A DNA stretch of 64,000 nucleotides from Alnus glutinosa (taxonomy: Eukaryota; Streptophyta; Magnoliopsida; Fagales; Betulaceae): NCBI RefSeq assembly GCF_958979055.1, contig NC_084886.1, positions 20,715,154 to 20,779,153 on the forward strand, read 5' to 3'. Below are positions 1 to 10,916 of the stretch, piece by piece; the first letter of the stretch is position 1; the number at the start of each line of letters is the position of its first letter. A model generated the notes under the pieces. That model was not told the DNA's origin, ran no database searches, and saw only the letters and a list, made by a program, of their open reading frames with translations. Made by a program: the position numbers and the translations under genes.

Positions 1-3000
1 GTACAAAGCATAGTAAATTGAGTGCTACTGTACACATGTACAATTTGAAGTGCGTTGGAGGTATTAGTAACAAGATTTTTTCAGACATTCTCGAATTTAT
101 CAATCAGCTGTTGCCTCCTTGCGATGAGGCATTGCCAGATAACACGTATGAGGCGAAAAAGTTTCTAAGTGGCATGGGTCTGGGGTATGAGAAGATTTCG
201 GCGTGCCGTAATGACTGTATGTTATTCTGGAAAGACAATAAAGAATTAGATTCATGTACCGTATGTGGAGAGTCTAAGTGGAGGGCTGATACACATATAG
301 ATGAGGATGGTGAGGTCATATCAGCGAGAAAAAAATGCCCGGTGAAGATCTTGAGGTGGTTTCCACTCATCCCACAGTTGTAGAGGTTATTCATGTCTGA
401 GCATACTGCGCCCCATATGAGATGGCATGCAGAAGGCCGCACTAGGGATGGCGTATTGAGGCACCCAGCCGACGGTGAGGCATGGAGATCGTTTGACATT
501 TTACATCCAGATTTTATGGCAGAGAGTAGGAACGTCCGGCTTGGTTTGACAGCAGATGGATTTAATCCATTTGGGAACATGAGCACTTCCCACAGCACAT
601 GGCCCGTAATGCTTGTGCCGTACAATTTGCCACCTTGGATGTGCATGAAACAGTCGTCCTTCATCCTGTCCCTGGTTATCCCTGGACCGAGCTCACCAGG
701 TATGGATATTGATGTTTACCTTCAGCCATTGATTGATGAGTTGCTAGAACTGTGGAATGTAGGGGTACGAACATTCGATACTTCAAAGAAGGAAAATTTT
801 ATTATGCGATCCCAGTTGATGTGGACAATAAACGACTTGCCAGCGTATGCAGATTTATCTGGTTGGTCTAACAGGGGTGCGAAGGCATGCCCTTGCTGTA
901 TGTAATCGACAAGTTCTATACGCTTAAAGAACGGATGCAAATTTTGCTATATGGGGCACAGGAGATACTTGCTGCCTGAACATCTGTGGCGGCTGAACAG
1001 GAGAACATTTGACGGTACTGAAGAATTTGACAGCGCGCCGATTGTGCCATGCGGAGACGAGGTCCTCCAACAGTTGGACGGAGTTGCGTTTGGGGATGAG
1101 ACCGCGGGTAAGAAGAAGAAGCAGAAGAAGCGGAAGAAGCGGAAGAAGGGTGCAGGGAGTTCCGATGTTATATGGAAGAAGAAAAGTATCTTTTTCAGAT
1201 TGCCGTATTGGAAAGACAATTTGCTTCGGCACAATCTTGATGTTATGCACATAGAGAAAAATGTCATGGACAATATACTTGGCACTATTTTGGATATAAA
1301 AGGGAAAACGAAGGACAACTTGGCAGCTCGGCTGGACTTGCAGGAAATGGGGTTGAGACCTAAGTTGCATCCGTTCACGGCCGCCAATGGTAAAACATAT
1401 ATTCCCGCTGCCTGTCACACCATGTCTAGAGAGGACAAAGAAAATTTTTTGAAGGTTCTTCGAAATGTGAGGGTCCCGGACGGATACGCCTCGAACATTT
1501 CACGATATGTTCGGCTCAAGGGCCGTACAATTTCCGGTTTGAAGAGCCACATACTGATGCAACAGCTTCTTCCAATTGCACTGCGTAAGTCATTGCCTGA
1601 TAAAGTTGTTAGACCTCTTGTGGAGATTTCTGCATTTTTTAGAGGCATATGCTCAACCAAGCTATCACAAGAAGATATGGACCGACTGTAGGGTGACGTC
1701 TGTATCACTTTGTGCAAGCTAGAACAGATATTTCCTCCAGGGTTTTTTACCAGCATGGTCCACTTGGTCGTGCATCTTGTGCGCGAGTGTAGACTCGGCG
1801 GACCCGTGCAGTATAGATGGATGTACCCGGCAGAGAGGTAAAATAATATGTAAATATATATTTTGATTTAATTGTAACCCTAATTGACGACAATTAAATT
1901 GTCGTGTATGTGTGTACACCAGGAGTTTGGGGAATTTCAAGTCTACTGTGCGCAATAAAGCGGCTCCTGAGGGGTGCATTGCAGAGGGGTATATAGAGAC
2001 CGAGCTGGTAACGTTCTGTTCAAGGTATCTGAATAACGCACCAACATTCCACAACAGACCTCAGAGAAATCCTGATGGATCCAAGGGTGCGGGCACGCAT
2101 GTTACCCTGAACCGGTTGATAATGCACCAGATTCATCGTTATATTGTGTTCAACTCTGAAGAGTTTCACAATTTGCGGACGTAAGTAGTGTTTATATATT
2201 TAACAGAATTCGAATAAAAGTATTAATAACAATTATTACATAATTGTATACGCTGAATGTAGGATGCACAAAGACGCGCTTAGACAATCATGCACTAGAG
2301 GTCGCATTACGGAGGCTCTTATTGAAGCAGAACATCATGAGCAGTTCTGCGAATGGTACCGTGTATATGTAAGGAAATAGTTGTAATTTTGAAATTGGAA
2401 AAATTTATGCGGGTTCAATATAATTACCCAATGTGATGTTTAATATTTGTAATTATAACATAGGTCGATGGCCTGGACGATCAACGTAGGGAGGAATTGG
2501 GCCACAACTTGGTTTTGCGTTGTTGAGGGCTAAAGGAGACAGCAGTCAAGTACAACAGGTACGTGGTAAATGGGAAATTGTTTCGCACGCTTGCCCATGA
2601 TGTGGGAATGAGGACTCAGAACAGCGGCGTATGTGTTCCTACCGTTGAAGGCGAAACGTACTACAGGCAGTTAACCGATATAGTTGAGGTTGAGTACTAT
2701 GACAGGACTACGTACGTCCTGTTTAAGTGCAATTGGACAGACCCCACGATGGACAGAGGATTCACAATAGACGAGTATGGCCTAGTGTTTGTCAACTTCA
2801 ATCACCTCGTCCACAGGGGAGAACTGATTCAGGACGAGCCGTACGTGCTTACATCTCAGGTAGATCAAGTATTCTACGTCGAAGATGGAAGGAACCGAAA
2901 TTGGGTTTGTGCGGTTAGGACCAAACCGCGCAACGTGTACGACGTTGGCCAGGGGGATGGGAGTAATGAGGATGGTACAACCTACCATGAGTGCGTACCG

Positions 3001-3096
3001 CTCGTACTAGCCACTGATGACCTACCCGATACGAATGATGAATTCGAGTACGACAGGCCTGACATTGATCCGATTGAAGCTCCCGTGATACAATGA
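1..3096 (+). pseudogene. TNP2-type CACTA transposase with DUF4218 and DUF4216 regions, broken
   Basis: The enzyme would cut and join CACTA ends in the nucleus. The first part (1-905) has a zinc-binding CTVCGESKW motif, the WFPLIPQL signature and LSGWSNRGAKACPCC. The second part (951-1838) has HNLDVMHIEKNVMDN, typical of transposase_21, and leads into DUF4218. DUF4218 resumes after an intron at about 1920 with LGNFKSTVRNKAAPEG. Short exons follow at 2263-2370 and 2463-2550, then DUF4216 at 2563-3096. Three TAG/TAA stops lie in one otherwise continuous frame (381-383, 903-905, 1689-1691), and another lies near 2525. The gene is recognisable over its whole length but not translatable. The start lies left of the window. 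Confidence 0.88.
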
Positions 3097-3291
3097 TTGA
3101 TGTATTTGTTGTGAGTATAATTAGCTTGAACTCAATACACTTGACTGATATATATATATATATATATTGTTTGTACAATTCGCTTGAACTCAATACAAAT
3201 TTTTATTATTTGCATAAATTTCGTTGTATAATTTGCATATTCATTAAAAATATATTCTAATTAATTTGTCTACATTTGTTCGCAGGTATTA

Positions 3292-6044
3292 ATGGACCAG
3301 AGACCCCCTCCTTATGCATATCGGGCACCTCGCCCACCCGTGCCCCCCATGACCACGCCCACTGATTCGACGGCATTATATACTGCGGCGTGGCCACACC
3401 ACCCAGACAGGGCTTATAGACCATTGTTGCCGGGTACGGTGGCCGTGCCCACGTCAGATCACGGGCAGACCAGCACAGCTGGACCTTGCAGCTTTCCATT
3501 GTCGGAGCTGCCGACATTATCTCAGATAGGGTTCACCCAACCGGGTAACGCCTATCGATGGTGGGTGCGAGAGGGGATGGGGTCACAGGGTTATGCGCCA
3601 TACTTTCCGTATACGTATAGTGTACCGTCGACGTGTAACCCTGATAGTGAGACGCAGGATGGTAGATTTCCATTGTCACAGACCGGGAAGATGCAGATGC
3701 CGGCTGTGGGGTTGGGACAGATACCGGCACAGGCGGCGATGCAGGGCCAGATTTTGGGGGCGAGACAGATGCCAGCATCGGGGGCGAGTCAGGGCCCGGG
3801 GCATGTAGAGAGCTAGATGCCTTTATCTGGTGAGAGCCAGGTGCCACTTTCCGGTGATAGTTAGATGCCAGATGTAGGGGGGAGCCAGAGTACCCATGAG
3901 GAGGACGTTGCGATGTTGGGTACCGATCATTTGGCCCCCGGTAGCCCCCAGGATATGGATTCAGATGATGATCAGCAGCCTCCACCAGCGGGAGGGGTTG
4001 GCGAGGAGCTTGCAGGCGACCCAGCGACCCAGCACATACCGATTGACCACATTCGGTTGATGGGTAAGTACATATTTAAACATCCTTAAAACTCATATTA
4101 TGTTATCAAAAATTTCATTTTTGGTTTGATAGAAAAATAACTTGAATTTACAATTTGTTTATATATATATATATATATATATATATGTTCTTTAGTGTTA
4201 ACCAATTAAATGTTGAATATTTTTTTCATTAGGGTACAACCCAGACGGGACCATTTATTATGTGGTGATTGAGGACCCAGCGAGAAACTGGGTGCTCCCG
4301 AGGGGGAAGAAGGTTGTATTGCAGTATAATGCTGCTATACAACCTGTAGGATGAGCCTGCAATCGTTTTTGGCGGGCTGAGGGCAAGCTGATCAGGAGTG
4401 GGTCCTACATACACATGCGGGACGAATGGGCGAGGGTAAATAAGCAGATTAAGCAGGCAATGTGGGACGCGCTGATAGTATGTTTATGAATATAATTTAA
4501 TTATTTATTTGAATTAAACTTGAGATTAATGTTTTTCTTGAAGTTTTTAAACCTATAATGCTTTGATTGAATGTGTAGGAGGAGTTCTATCTACCTGTAT
4601 CAGTAGACACGCGCAGGGCACAACAGGAGGCGTGGAATGATATTGGCGGTAAGCACCGCTTGTGGAAGTCGAGGTTCAAAACCAAACTATGTATTGGAGA
4701 CGGTGACACGCCCGAGAGTATCCGTGCGAGAATGCCGGAGAATTTTTTTGCGAAGTATGACGCAACAGATGTAGAGTTCCTGCTGAGAGATTGGTGCACT
4801 GAGCATAAAATGGTATGTAGGCCAAAAAAATGTTGTGGTTTTTTAATAACAGTTCATTTAATTTTAGTTTTAATTTAAGTGTGTCAATGCTTACATTTTT
4901 ATTTTCATGTTCAATGCGTAGGCAACCTCTGAATGGATGGAGAGGTTGCGGGAGCAGAATGACCTTCCCCATTGTACGGGATCTAAAAGTTATGCCAGAT
5001 TTAATCACAAGGAGGTATGAAAAAATATATGTTTATGTTTTTAATATTTGTTGCTAATTGTTTTTTTTTCTTTATATTATTTTTATCGCTATCTGTTTGT
5101 TATATATGTCAACTGCATGAAGACAGACATGTACATCTGGCACGCCCCCCACTCGCGCCGCGTCATTCGTGAAGACCCACACAAGGAAGGACGGCACTTA
5201 CATGAACGAACGTACACGGGTCCTATGCGTATGCGACTGATTTAATTTACTAATATTTTTAAATTATGTGTGATATGTCATTATTCAATATATGAGTTTT
5301 TCATGTTGACGACGTACAGGAGAGGATGACGCAGAGTTTATCTAGTGATCCAGCCGCCACGCAAAGCGTCTCCGCAGACACGGTGCATTGGGCACCGAAT
5401 GACGCTTACGAACAGGCGGTTGGGAGGCCTGAGTATGCAGGGAGGGTTCGGCAGGTTGGGCCGAACGTCACACCTGTTCGGGGGACATGTTTCTCATATA
5501 GGCCTCGGTCACAGTGGGGACCATCTCAGGGCACATCTCGGGATTGGGCCGAACACGCTCGGAAGATAGAAGAGATCCATGCGGAGCTACGGGCTGAGCG
5601 AGTGAGGAATGACCTGTTGGAGCAGCGCATGCAGCAGTTCGACGCCATGGAGCAGCGCATGCGACAGTTTGAGGTCTTCATGTCCTCCATGGGAGCATCA
5701 GCACCATGTCTTGGTACTCAGTCTTCACCTGCACACGTAGGTAGTACGTCGTCTGTTAGTAGTGCATCTGCAGGTATGATTTATATTGTGTATAGGACAA
5801 AATTAATTTCAATTTGTTTTAATTACCCCTTTAATTTTGCAAGTAATATTATATACTTTAATTGTCTATATTATTTGCAGGTAATTCGACAACGGTTGGT
5901 ACGTTGTCGCCTGTTGGACGACGGCTGAGCCAGCACTCCACTGTCGCTACACCTTCGCCCGCTACACCATTCCTTGTGCAGCAATCGCCGGTTGGCGAGA
6001 ACACGCCTGGGACGGTACCTCGTGATTCGCAGGGACGCCCTTAA
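3292..6044 (+). pseudogene. Second CACTA gene (Ptta/En/Spm transposase_24-like, TNPA-type position), broken
   Basis: The start is ATG at 3292 after a CAG acceptor. The N-terminal third (3292-4060) is low complexity and rich in Pro, Gln and Met. The central exons (4232-4480, 4580-4812, 4921-5013, 5110-5240) are rich in Trp, Arg and Lys and match the general look of plant transposase_24, for example [17 protein letters not shown]. The last exons (5326-5775, 5881-6044) encode a Glu/Arg/Gln-rich, probably coiled-coil stretch with repeated [22 protein letters not shown] stops at 3814-3816 and 3862-3864 interrupt one frame, and a TGA follows near 4352. By position and family this should bind the subterminal repeats; exon borders are my reading of GT/AG sites. 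Confidence 0.7.
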
Positions 6045-6253
6045 AATTTGTAGATATTTTGTGTAATTAATTTTTATTTGTAAATATTTGCGTAGTTAAC
6101 AAATACGTTATTAACTATTGGTTTGTGTAATATGATTTTGTGTTGTTTTTGGGTAAAATCAATATTGCATTATTTGTGGTCGGAAATAATAAAATTTGAA
6201 ATAACGAAAATTTATTAAACCAAATAATTTTAAATAACCAATAACAAAATTAA

Positions 6254-6375
6254 ATTGAAAAAAAAAAAATCCAAATTGAATTTTTAATTTAATTTAAAAA
6301 TACAATTAAATAATTAAATTAAAAATTTATTTAAATGAAAAATTCAATTTGGAATTTTTTTTTTTTAAAAAAAAA
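6254..6375. repeat. AT-rich inverted repeat before the CACTA subterminal block
   Basis: About 45 bp on the left (poly-A, then CCAAATTGAATTTTTAATTT) is repeated in reverse complement on the right, ending AAATTCAATTTGG and poly-T. The arms flank an AT-only loop. It lies just inside the CACTA right end and could fold into a hairpin. No coding signal. Confidence 0.7.
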
Positions 6376-6377
6376 CC

Positions 6378-6610
6378 GGTTTGACACGTGTCTGTCAGTT
6401 TGACATGTGTATCACAATACACGTGTTAAACCGGTTTGACACGTGTATTTTCATACACGTGTCAAATTTGACACGTGTATCTCAATACACGTGTCAAATT
6501 GTACAGTTAATGACTTGCACATCTGACACGCGTCTCACGCGTGTCAAAATGCACGTGTCTAACTGTTTGACACGTGTACGACACTGTACACGTGTCAAAT
6601 TGCACGTGGC
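6378..6610. repeat. CACTA subterminal palindromic repeats around the core ACACGTGT
   Basis: At least ten copies of a TTTGACACGTGTA-like unit occur here, mostly as head-to-head pairs separated by a 4-6 bp spacer, such as GACACGTGTATCTCAATACACGTG. In En/Spm, clustered subterminal repeats are bound by the TNPA-type protein, so these are the likely binding array. The core CACGTG is also a plant G-box/ABRE, so bZIP or bHLH host factors could bind. Confidence 0.85.
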
Positions 6611-6633
6611 TATTTATATGCATTTTTGTAGTG
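6610..6633. repeat. CACTA right terminal inverted repeat
   Basis: Read on the minus strand the terminus is CACTACAAAAATGCATATAA, with the canonical CACTA end. The next three bases (TCT, 6634-6636) would be the target duplication; its partner lies outside the window. Confidence 0.85.
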
Positions 6634-6870
6634 TCTCTTCTAGATAACGCCACATAAGTTCAAGGAGACATAAACCCACAAAAATAACAAAAATACAAAA
6701 GCAAAAACATAAAATAATTAAAAAAAAAATGTAAAATAAAACATAAAAGCAGCAATATCAACGTAAGTTGCAACGGGGGATAATGGTTGGAGAACAATAT
6801 GTTAATAACCGCGCAGTGGCCGAGTGATCACCAAGGTTGTCTAGCAGCCACATAGTGGGTGCCAATGCTA
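6634..6870. other. AT-rich spacer right of the CACTA element
   Basis: Noncoding sequence with A-runs. A short GC-richer stretch (6758-6870) may belong to the 189-bp repeat described next. No gene supported. Confidence 0.5.
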
Positions 6871-7236
6871 TTTGGCGGCCACTGTGCCACCAACACTGTC
6901 TAACGACTCCGTAATGGTCATTAAGTTCGTCTAACAACCCCACAAGGGCCGTTCATGCGAGGGCTGCCAGATCACTAACATGCAATAACATTTTTCATAA
7001 TTTTTTTTTTTAAAAAAAATATTTTATTACATAAAATATTTCTCTAATTTTTTATTTTTTGCCACCAGCCACTACATCACCAGCACCGTATGACGGCCTG
7101 TAATGGTGGCTAAGGCCATCCAACAGCCCCACAAGGACCGCTCATGCGAGGGCCACCGGATAACCATCATGCAACAACATTTTTATTGATACCTTTTTAT
7201 TAAAAAAAAAAAAGTAAAAATTATTATTACATAAAA
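6871..7236. repeat. Two direct copies of a ~189-bp unit, the second interrupted by the MULE
   Basis: Unit 1 (about 6871-7060) and unit 2 (about 7061-7236, continuing at 9032) share CCCCACAAGGRCCGYTCATG followed by CGAGGG, an A/T run, and then TTACATAAAATATTTCTC. The offset is 189 bp. Unit 2 stops at its ACATAAA motif and resumes with ATATTTCTCCATTTTTTATT at 9032, so the MULE inserted after the duplication. Confidence 0.75.
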
Positions 7237-7506
7237 GGGTAAATGTATAATAAATCTCTGAATCGGAGCGTCTTTTTAAAACGAGAATTTGAAAACAGTC
7301 ATTCTATGATTTTTTCGTTCATTTTCGTAACTTCCGTTAGTGCCACGCCACTCTTTTCGCCACATCATTTTAAAATATTTTTTTATTACATCAAAAAATT
7401 AAAATTACATCATTTATTTTTTTATAAAAAAAAAATATGAAAAATGCTGGTTTGGGGGGTGGCTGCCGGCCTATGGCAACCACCCCCCTTGGGGAGGGGG
7501 TGGCCG

Positions 7507-7644
7507 GTGCGTGGTGACAACCTCACCCAAGTGTAATTTGTACAGGTTTGTGGCCTTTCCGGCGTTATCCAACCCATCCACCACAATCTTGTACTCCTTC
7601 GCGGGAAACAACATGAACCAAAATTTCGATATAAAGGCACCCAT
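7507..7644 (-). pseudogene. Captured exon fragment of an ARL5/ARLB1-like small GTPase gene
   Basis: From ATG (7644-7642) the frame reads [20 protein letters not shown], then [20 protein letters not shown] and EVVTTH. This matches the N-terminus of plant ARF-like GTPases of the ARL5/ARLB type, including the myristoylation-type Gly2 and the P-loop GLDNAGKT. The second P-loop Thr is Ala here (GKAT), so nucleotide binding would be impaired. Similarity stops after VVTTH; switch I, switch II and the rest are absent. Upstream on the minus strand (7645-7905) is leader-like sequence with AGGGTTTCTCTGC. The family assignment is strong; expression is unknown. Confidence 0.85.
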
Positions 7645-7904
7645 TTCACACCAATACAAAAATCACCTAAAAGATCCAAGAAATCAAAGTCAATTTACCA
7701 AACATATTCTTCTCCTAATTGGTTTTCAAGAAAGGCGTAATAATTAAATTTAATATCTTTGAAACATGAATAAATTGAAATGATTGGTTTGTGAGAATTT
7801 TTAGATCCAATACGAAACTGGTGAAATCAAAGGAAATGATCGAACCTGGGTTGAGAGATTTGCAGAGAAACCCTAAAGAATTTTCTTGGCTTTCAAAGTA
7901 TGCG

Positions 7905-8045
7905 ATCTATTTTCTTGGCTACCCCCGACCAACACTTCTGTAGCTTGGGGGATGGCTGCTCCCTCGCCAATTCCATTTTCAGCTCTCTGATTTCTCTCCT
8001 CATTAGCTCCACTTCCTTTGACAACTGGCATGGCTAGGGTAATCG
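7905..8045 (-). other. Short charged reading frame in the MULE, unidentified
   Basis: The minus strand encodes a Glu/Arg-rich stretch, VELMRREIRELKMELAREQP, that looks coiled-coil-like. It has no start and no recognised family, and could be a third captured fragment or chance. It lies upstream of the ARL leader on the same strand. Confidence 0.25.
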
Positions 8046-8129
8046 AGTCTCAATAGCAGTTAAGAAACTACGATTAGGGTTCTAAATTGGAGAAAATCAT
8101 CAATTAAGAGCTAATTTGGTGAAATCGCT

Positions 8130-8690
8130 CTGATTCTACGGTTGACGCTCAAAAGGGAAGTTTGGGGAAAGATGAGCAGAGTATAAGGGACAGTGGAAAT
8201 GAGGAGAATTTTGAGAGTGAGAAGGAATTTGGTGATGTTGGAGTATCACAATAAGTGAAGGCTCCCCCAATGAATGTACCGTCATCAGAGTCATCTCCAT
8301 CTACAGAGGTTCTGGAGTTTAAAATGTGGCATATAATCAATAAACCAATCATCCTACGCATATGGCAAACTGGTATGCAGTTGTTGAAGCTATTCATGTC
8401 TTCGATTCCAATATAGGTTAAATTAATCCATCTTCCAATTGAATTTTGGAGCCCGATGTGCCTCAGTCATGTACCCAGTGCAATAGGTAAGCTAAAGTTT
8501 ATGGACTCAATTACTGAGGATCAAATCAAATTAGGGTTTGCAAGGGTTCTTGTTGAGGTTGATGTTAATTATGAGTTCTCAAGGGAGATCACTTTGGAGG
8601 ATGAGGATGGAAAACTGAAACAGAGTTTCTGTGTCTGGAAACAGCGTTTCACGAAGATGATGATGGTGATGTCGAAGAAGATGAAGACAA
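8130..8690 (+). pseudogene. LINE ORF1 (DUF4283-type) fragment inside the MULE
   Basis: Reading + across in-frame stops and frame changes, the segment shows WHIINKPIILRIWQTGMQLL, then VKLIHLPIEFWSP and LSHVPSAIGKLKFMDSITED followed by FARVLVEVDV. These are signature pieces of the DUF4283 nucleic-acid-binding domain of plant L1 ORF1 proteins. The following CCHC knuckle is not clear. At least two stops and one frameshift are present. Whether the LINE jumped into the MULE or was captured by it is not resolved; no poly-A tail or target duplication was seen. Confidence 0.75.
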
Positions 8691-9031
8691 AGACTACATG
8701 TGGTGGTTGTGACTGATTTGGGGTCAAATCGAGAGCTTTGCTAAAGAGCTGATGAGCTCTCGACGCCAAGCTAGGAAGGGCTAGCCAAGGGTAGCAAATT
8801 AAAAATTTATTTTTTAATATAATAAAAAAAAATATTTTAAGATGATGTGGCGAAGAGGCTGACGCGGCACCAACAGAAGTTGAGAAAATGGATGGAAAAA
8901 TCACGGAAGGACTGTTTTCAAATTCACGAAAAACTTGAGGAGCAAATATTGAAAAGAAGAAGAAGAAGAAGATATCAATTTAAAAAGGCACTTCGACTCA
9001 GGGAATTATTATACATTTACCCTACATAAAA

Positions 9032-9756
9032 ATATTTCTCCATTTTTTATTTTATTTTTCGAAACATCAATAACTTCCTTTTGTACGCAGTGGGCCCCAC
9101 CAAATGAATTCTCATGTTTTTACATTTTCGAAAAACACTTTTCAAAACCGTCAATTCCATCTCAAAACTTTATCAAACCATCGAAATTGCCACAAACAAA
9201 AATAGATGCAAACACAGCTAGTATACACGTTGCCTATGTATATTCATTAATAACATTAGCAAAACAAGTTATAATATTATTGACTCATTTCAAGTTATTA
9301 AATTTAGGGTATGTTTGAGTTTGCGATTTCAATAAGAGCGATTTAAAAATAACGATTTAAAAACATGATTTTTAAAAACACAATTAAGCGTTTGTATCGT
9401 TCGTTTTATTTTTTCAAGAAAAAAAAAACGAAATCGCAATGGAATACGCACAAAAAACCATTATCACGTTGTCCTCTACTGACCACATTATTTACATATA
9501 TATGTTTTCTTTTTCCTTTCTTTCTATTAAACTTGTTGAATGAAATGTGGCAATTTGCATGTTAGCTGAAAACAATCCATTGAAACAAAGACATATTAAA
9601 AGAGTGTAGAAATTAATTCTATAGAAATATGAAACATGGAATTGATTTTCAAGAATGAAACAAAGTTAGAAATGGGCCACAAAAAATCGATATACATCTA
9701 TCAAGTTTGATTGGTTTACAACAAAGTGCGCCGTAAGGGACAACGTAACCCCATTC
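9032..9756. other. AT-rich intergenic region
   Basis: It opens with the displaced end of the 189-bp repeat. From about 9308 (AGGGTATGTTTGAGTTTGCG) it resembles one end of a small plant MITE, but no matching right end was found. No gene supported. Confidence 0.4.
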
Positions 9757-9951
9757 TCACATTGTAAAAAGCCTAAAAAATGTAGTCGAAGTAGAGGAGA
9801 GGGAATGGGACGCTAAGTTGAACGTGTTGCCGTTGGCTTTGGAGAAGCCACTGATGAAAGGGAAGGTGGGTTCGAGAGTGACGATAATGTGGGCATGGCC
9901 GTCCATTAGCTCCATCTCCTCTATTGCTTCTCTCAATTCTGTGAAATCCAT
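9757..9951 (-). pseudogene. First-exon fragment of a FluG/nodulin-like amidohydrolase-glutamine synthetase gene
   Basis: The frame from ATG 9951 reads MDFTELREAIEEMELMDGHA, then HIIVTLEPTFPFISGFSKAN. Plant FluG-like proteins (N-terminal amidohydrolase fused to a glutamine-synthetase domain) start with this pattern. The metal-binding HxH of the amidohydrolase is retained as HAH, with DGHAH for the usual DAHAH. Similarity ends about residue 50 and a stop follows at 64 residues, whereas the family has over 800. No further exon is visible to 9000 on this strand. A dead fragment is the best reading. Confidence 0.7.
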
Positions 9952-10714
9952 TTCTCTCTCTCTCTCGGTCCCTCTCTTTTATCCATCCATGACTTTTGAT
10001 GGAGAATAAAATATCTACGTAGTTGTTGTATATTGTCCCACATTGGTAAAATAAAATAAAATCCTTTTGTTTTTAAGTCATTCATGAATGACAGCTAATG
10101 TCGAGCTCAATAACATGAGCTTGTAACCAAGTGGGACATTAACGTGGTTGAAAGTATGGAGATGGTCATAGGTGGGGTGACATGCAATTGGTTTATTCAC
10201 TACAACGTGAGGTCTTATATGCACGCTCCTTACCCTTGGGGTTTAAGGGTCCCCTACGGACTTGCTTACATATAAACCCTGTTTATATGTGTGCTTATCA
10301 TGATGTTTAGTTGTCAGAGCGTAGAGTTTGATTACATCCCACACCCCAACATTGCTTCCACTTCTCTCTGCTCCTTCCTTATGTTTATTTTTTTTTTCCT
10401 TTCATTCTTTGCTTTGCTACTGATCAAGGACTTCTAAACGTTGGGCTTCATGCCCGTAATTGGGGGTAGGTGGCGCCGACATCCCCGTCCTCAATGGAGT
10501 GATGTCATCGTCATCCTTGTCGTGTGCGTCAATGGCTGTTGAGTAAACGACAAAACCATGTAAAATCATTCCTAGCAATTACCCAACCATTTTCCCTAAA
10601 ATATAAGAAACAAAACCACTTGTTGCTTCCCTCTCCAAATATACGCCACGAAAGATTCCCTATACATTTCCCCATATCATTAAAATAATATTTTCTTTTT
10701 ACTTTATTCCATAA

Positions 10715-10719
<5 letters not shown>
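9952..10719. other. Intergenic, with a possible weak LTR-like segment
   Basis: About 10027-10350 begins TTGTATATTGTCCCACATTGG and ends CACCCCAACA. This composition is seen in plant LTRs, but no second copy or target duplication is present, so it is only a suggestion. The rest is unassigned. Confidence 0.25.
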
Positions 10720-10756
<37 letters not shown>

Positions 10757-10807
10757 TCTCTTTACTATCTTCGTCTTCTTCCTCTCTCGCCCGTCACTCT
10801 CGTCTCG

Positions 10808-10890
<83 letters not shown>
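10720..10890. repeat. Microsatellites: (AT)n at 10720-10754 and (CT)n at 10811-10890
   Basis: A 35-bp AT run and an unbroken 80-bp CT run. The CT run lies directly upstream of the GATA-factor fragment; CT tracts are common in plant 5' leaders. Confidence 0.9.
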
Positions 10891-10893
<3 letters not shown>

Positions 10894-10916
10894 GTTCTGA
10901 TTCCAGTGTGCAGAGC

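Larger units (their letters stand above)
1..6633 (+). mobile_element. CACTA (En/Spm) DNA transposon, right-hand part; left end outside the window
   Basis: All coding signal from the window start to about 6044 reads on + and matches the two-gene plan of plant CACTA elements: a TNP2-type transposase (1-3096), then a second gene ending in a Gln/Glu-rich region (3292-6044). The 3' terminus is explicit: the last bases at 6629-6633 are TAGTG, the complement of the CACTA terminus, preceded by a palindrome-rich subterminal block. The element is therefore at least 6.6 kb. The 3-bp target duplication cannot be tested because the left end is missing. Several in-frame stops show that this copy is not autonomous. 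Confidence 0.9.
7237..9022. mobile_element. Pack-MULE (Mutator-like, non-autonomous), 1786 bp with 9-bp target duplication
   Basis: The termini are GGGTAAATGTATAATAA on the left and its near-perfect complement on the right. Inverted arms extend roughly 165-190 bp (7237-7400 and 8835-9022) at perhaps 80-85 percent identity by eye. TACATAAAA flanks both sides exactly (7228-7236 and 9023-9031), the 9-bp duplication expected of Mutator-like elements. No transposase is encoded. The cargo is an ARL GTPase gene fragment on - (7507-7644, with leader-like sequence to about 7905) and a LINE ORF1 fragment on + (about 8130-8690). Confidence 0.9.

Noticed and set aside
7422-7679. 85-codon minus frame in the MULE
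   Set aside because: Shadow of the ARL fragment in another frame; only the frame with [10 protein letters not shown] matches a family.
9365-9565. 66-codon Lys/Phe-rich frame
   Set aside because: AT-rich chance frame, no supporting features.
10027-10350. Possible solo LTR
   Set aside because: No target duplication or second copy; only compositional similarity, so kept as a weak note.
10811-10890. Possible CRISPR-like or telomeric array
   Set aside because: Simple CT microsatellite without spacers; a eukaryotic locus.
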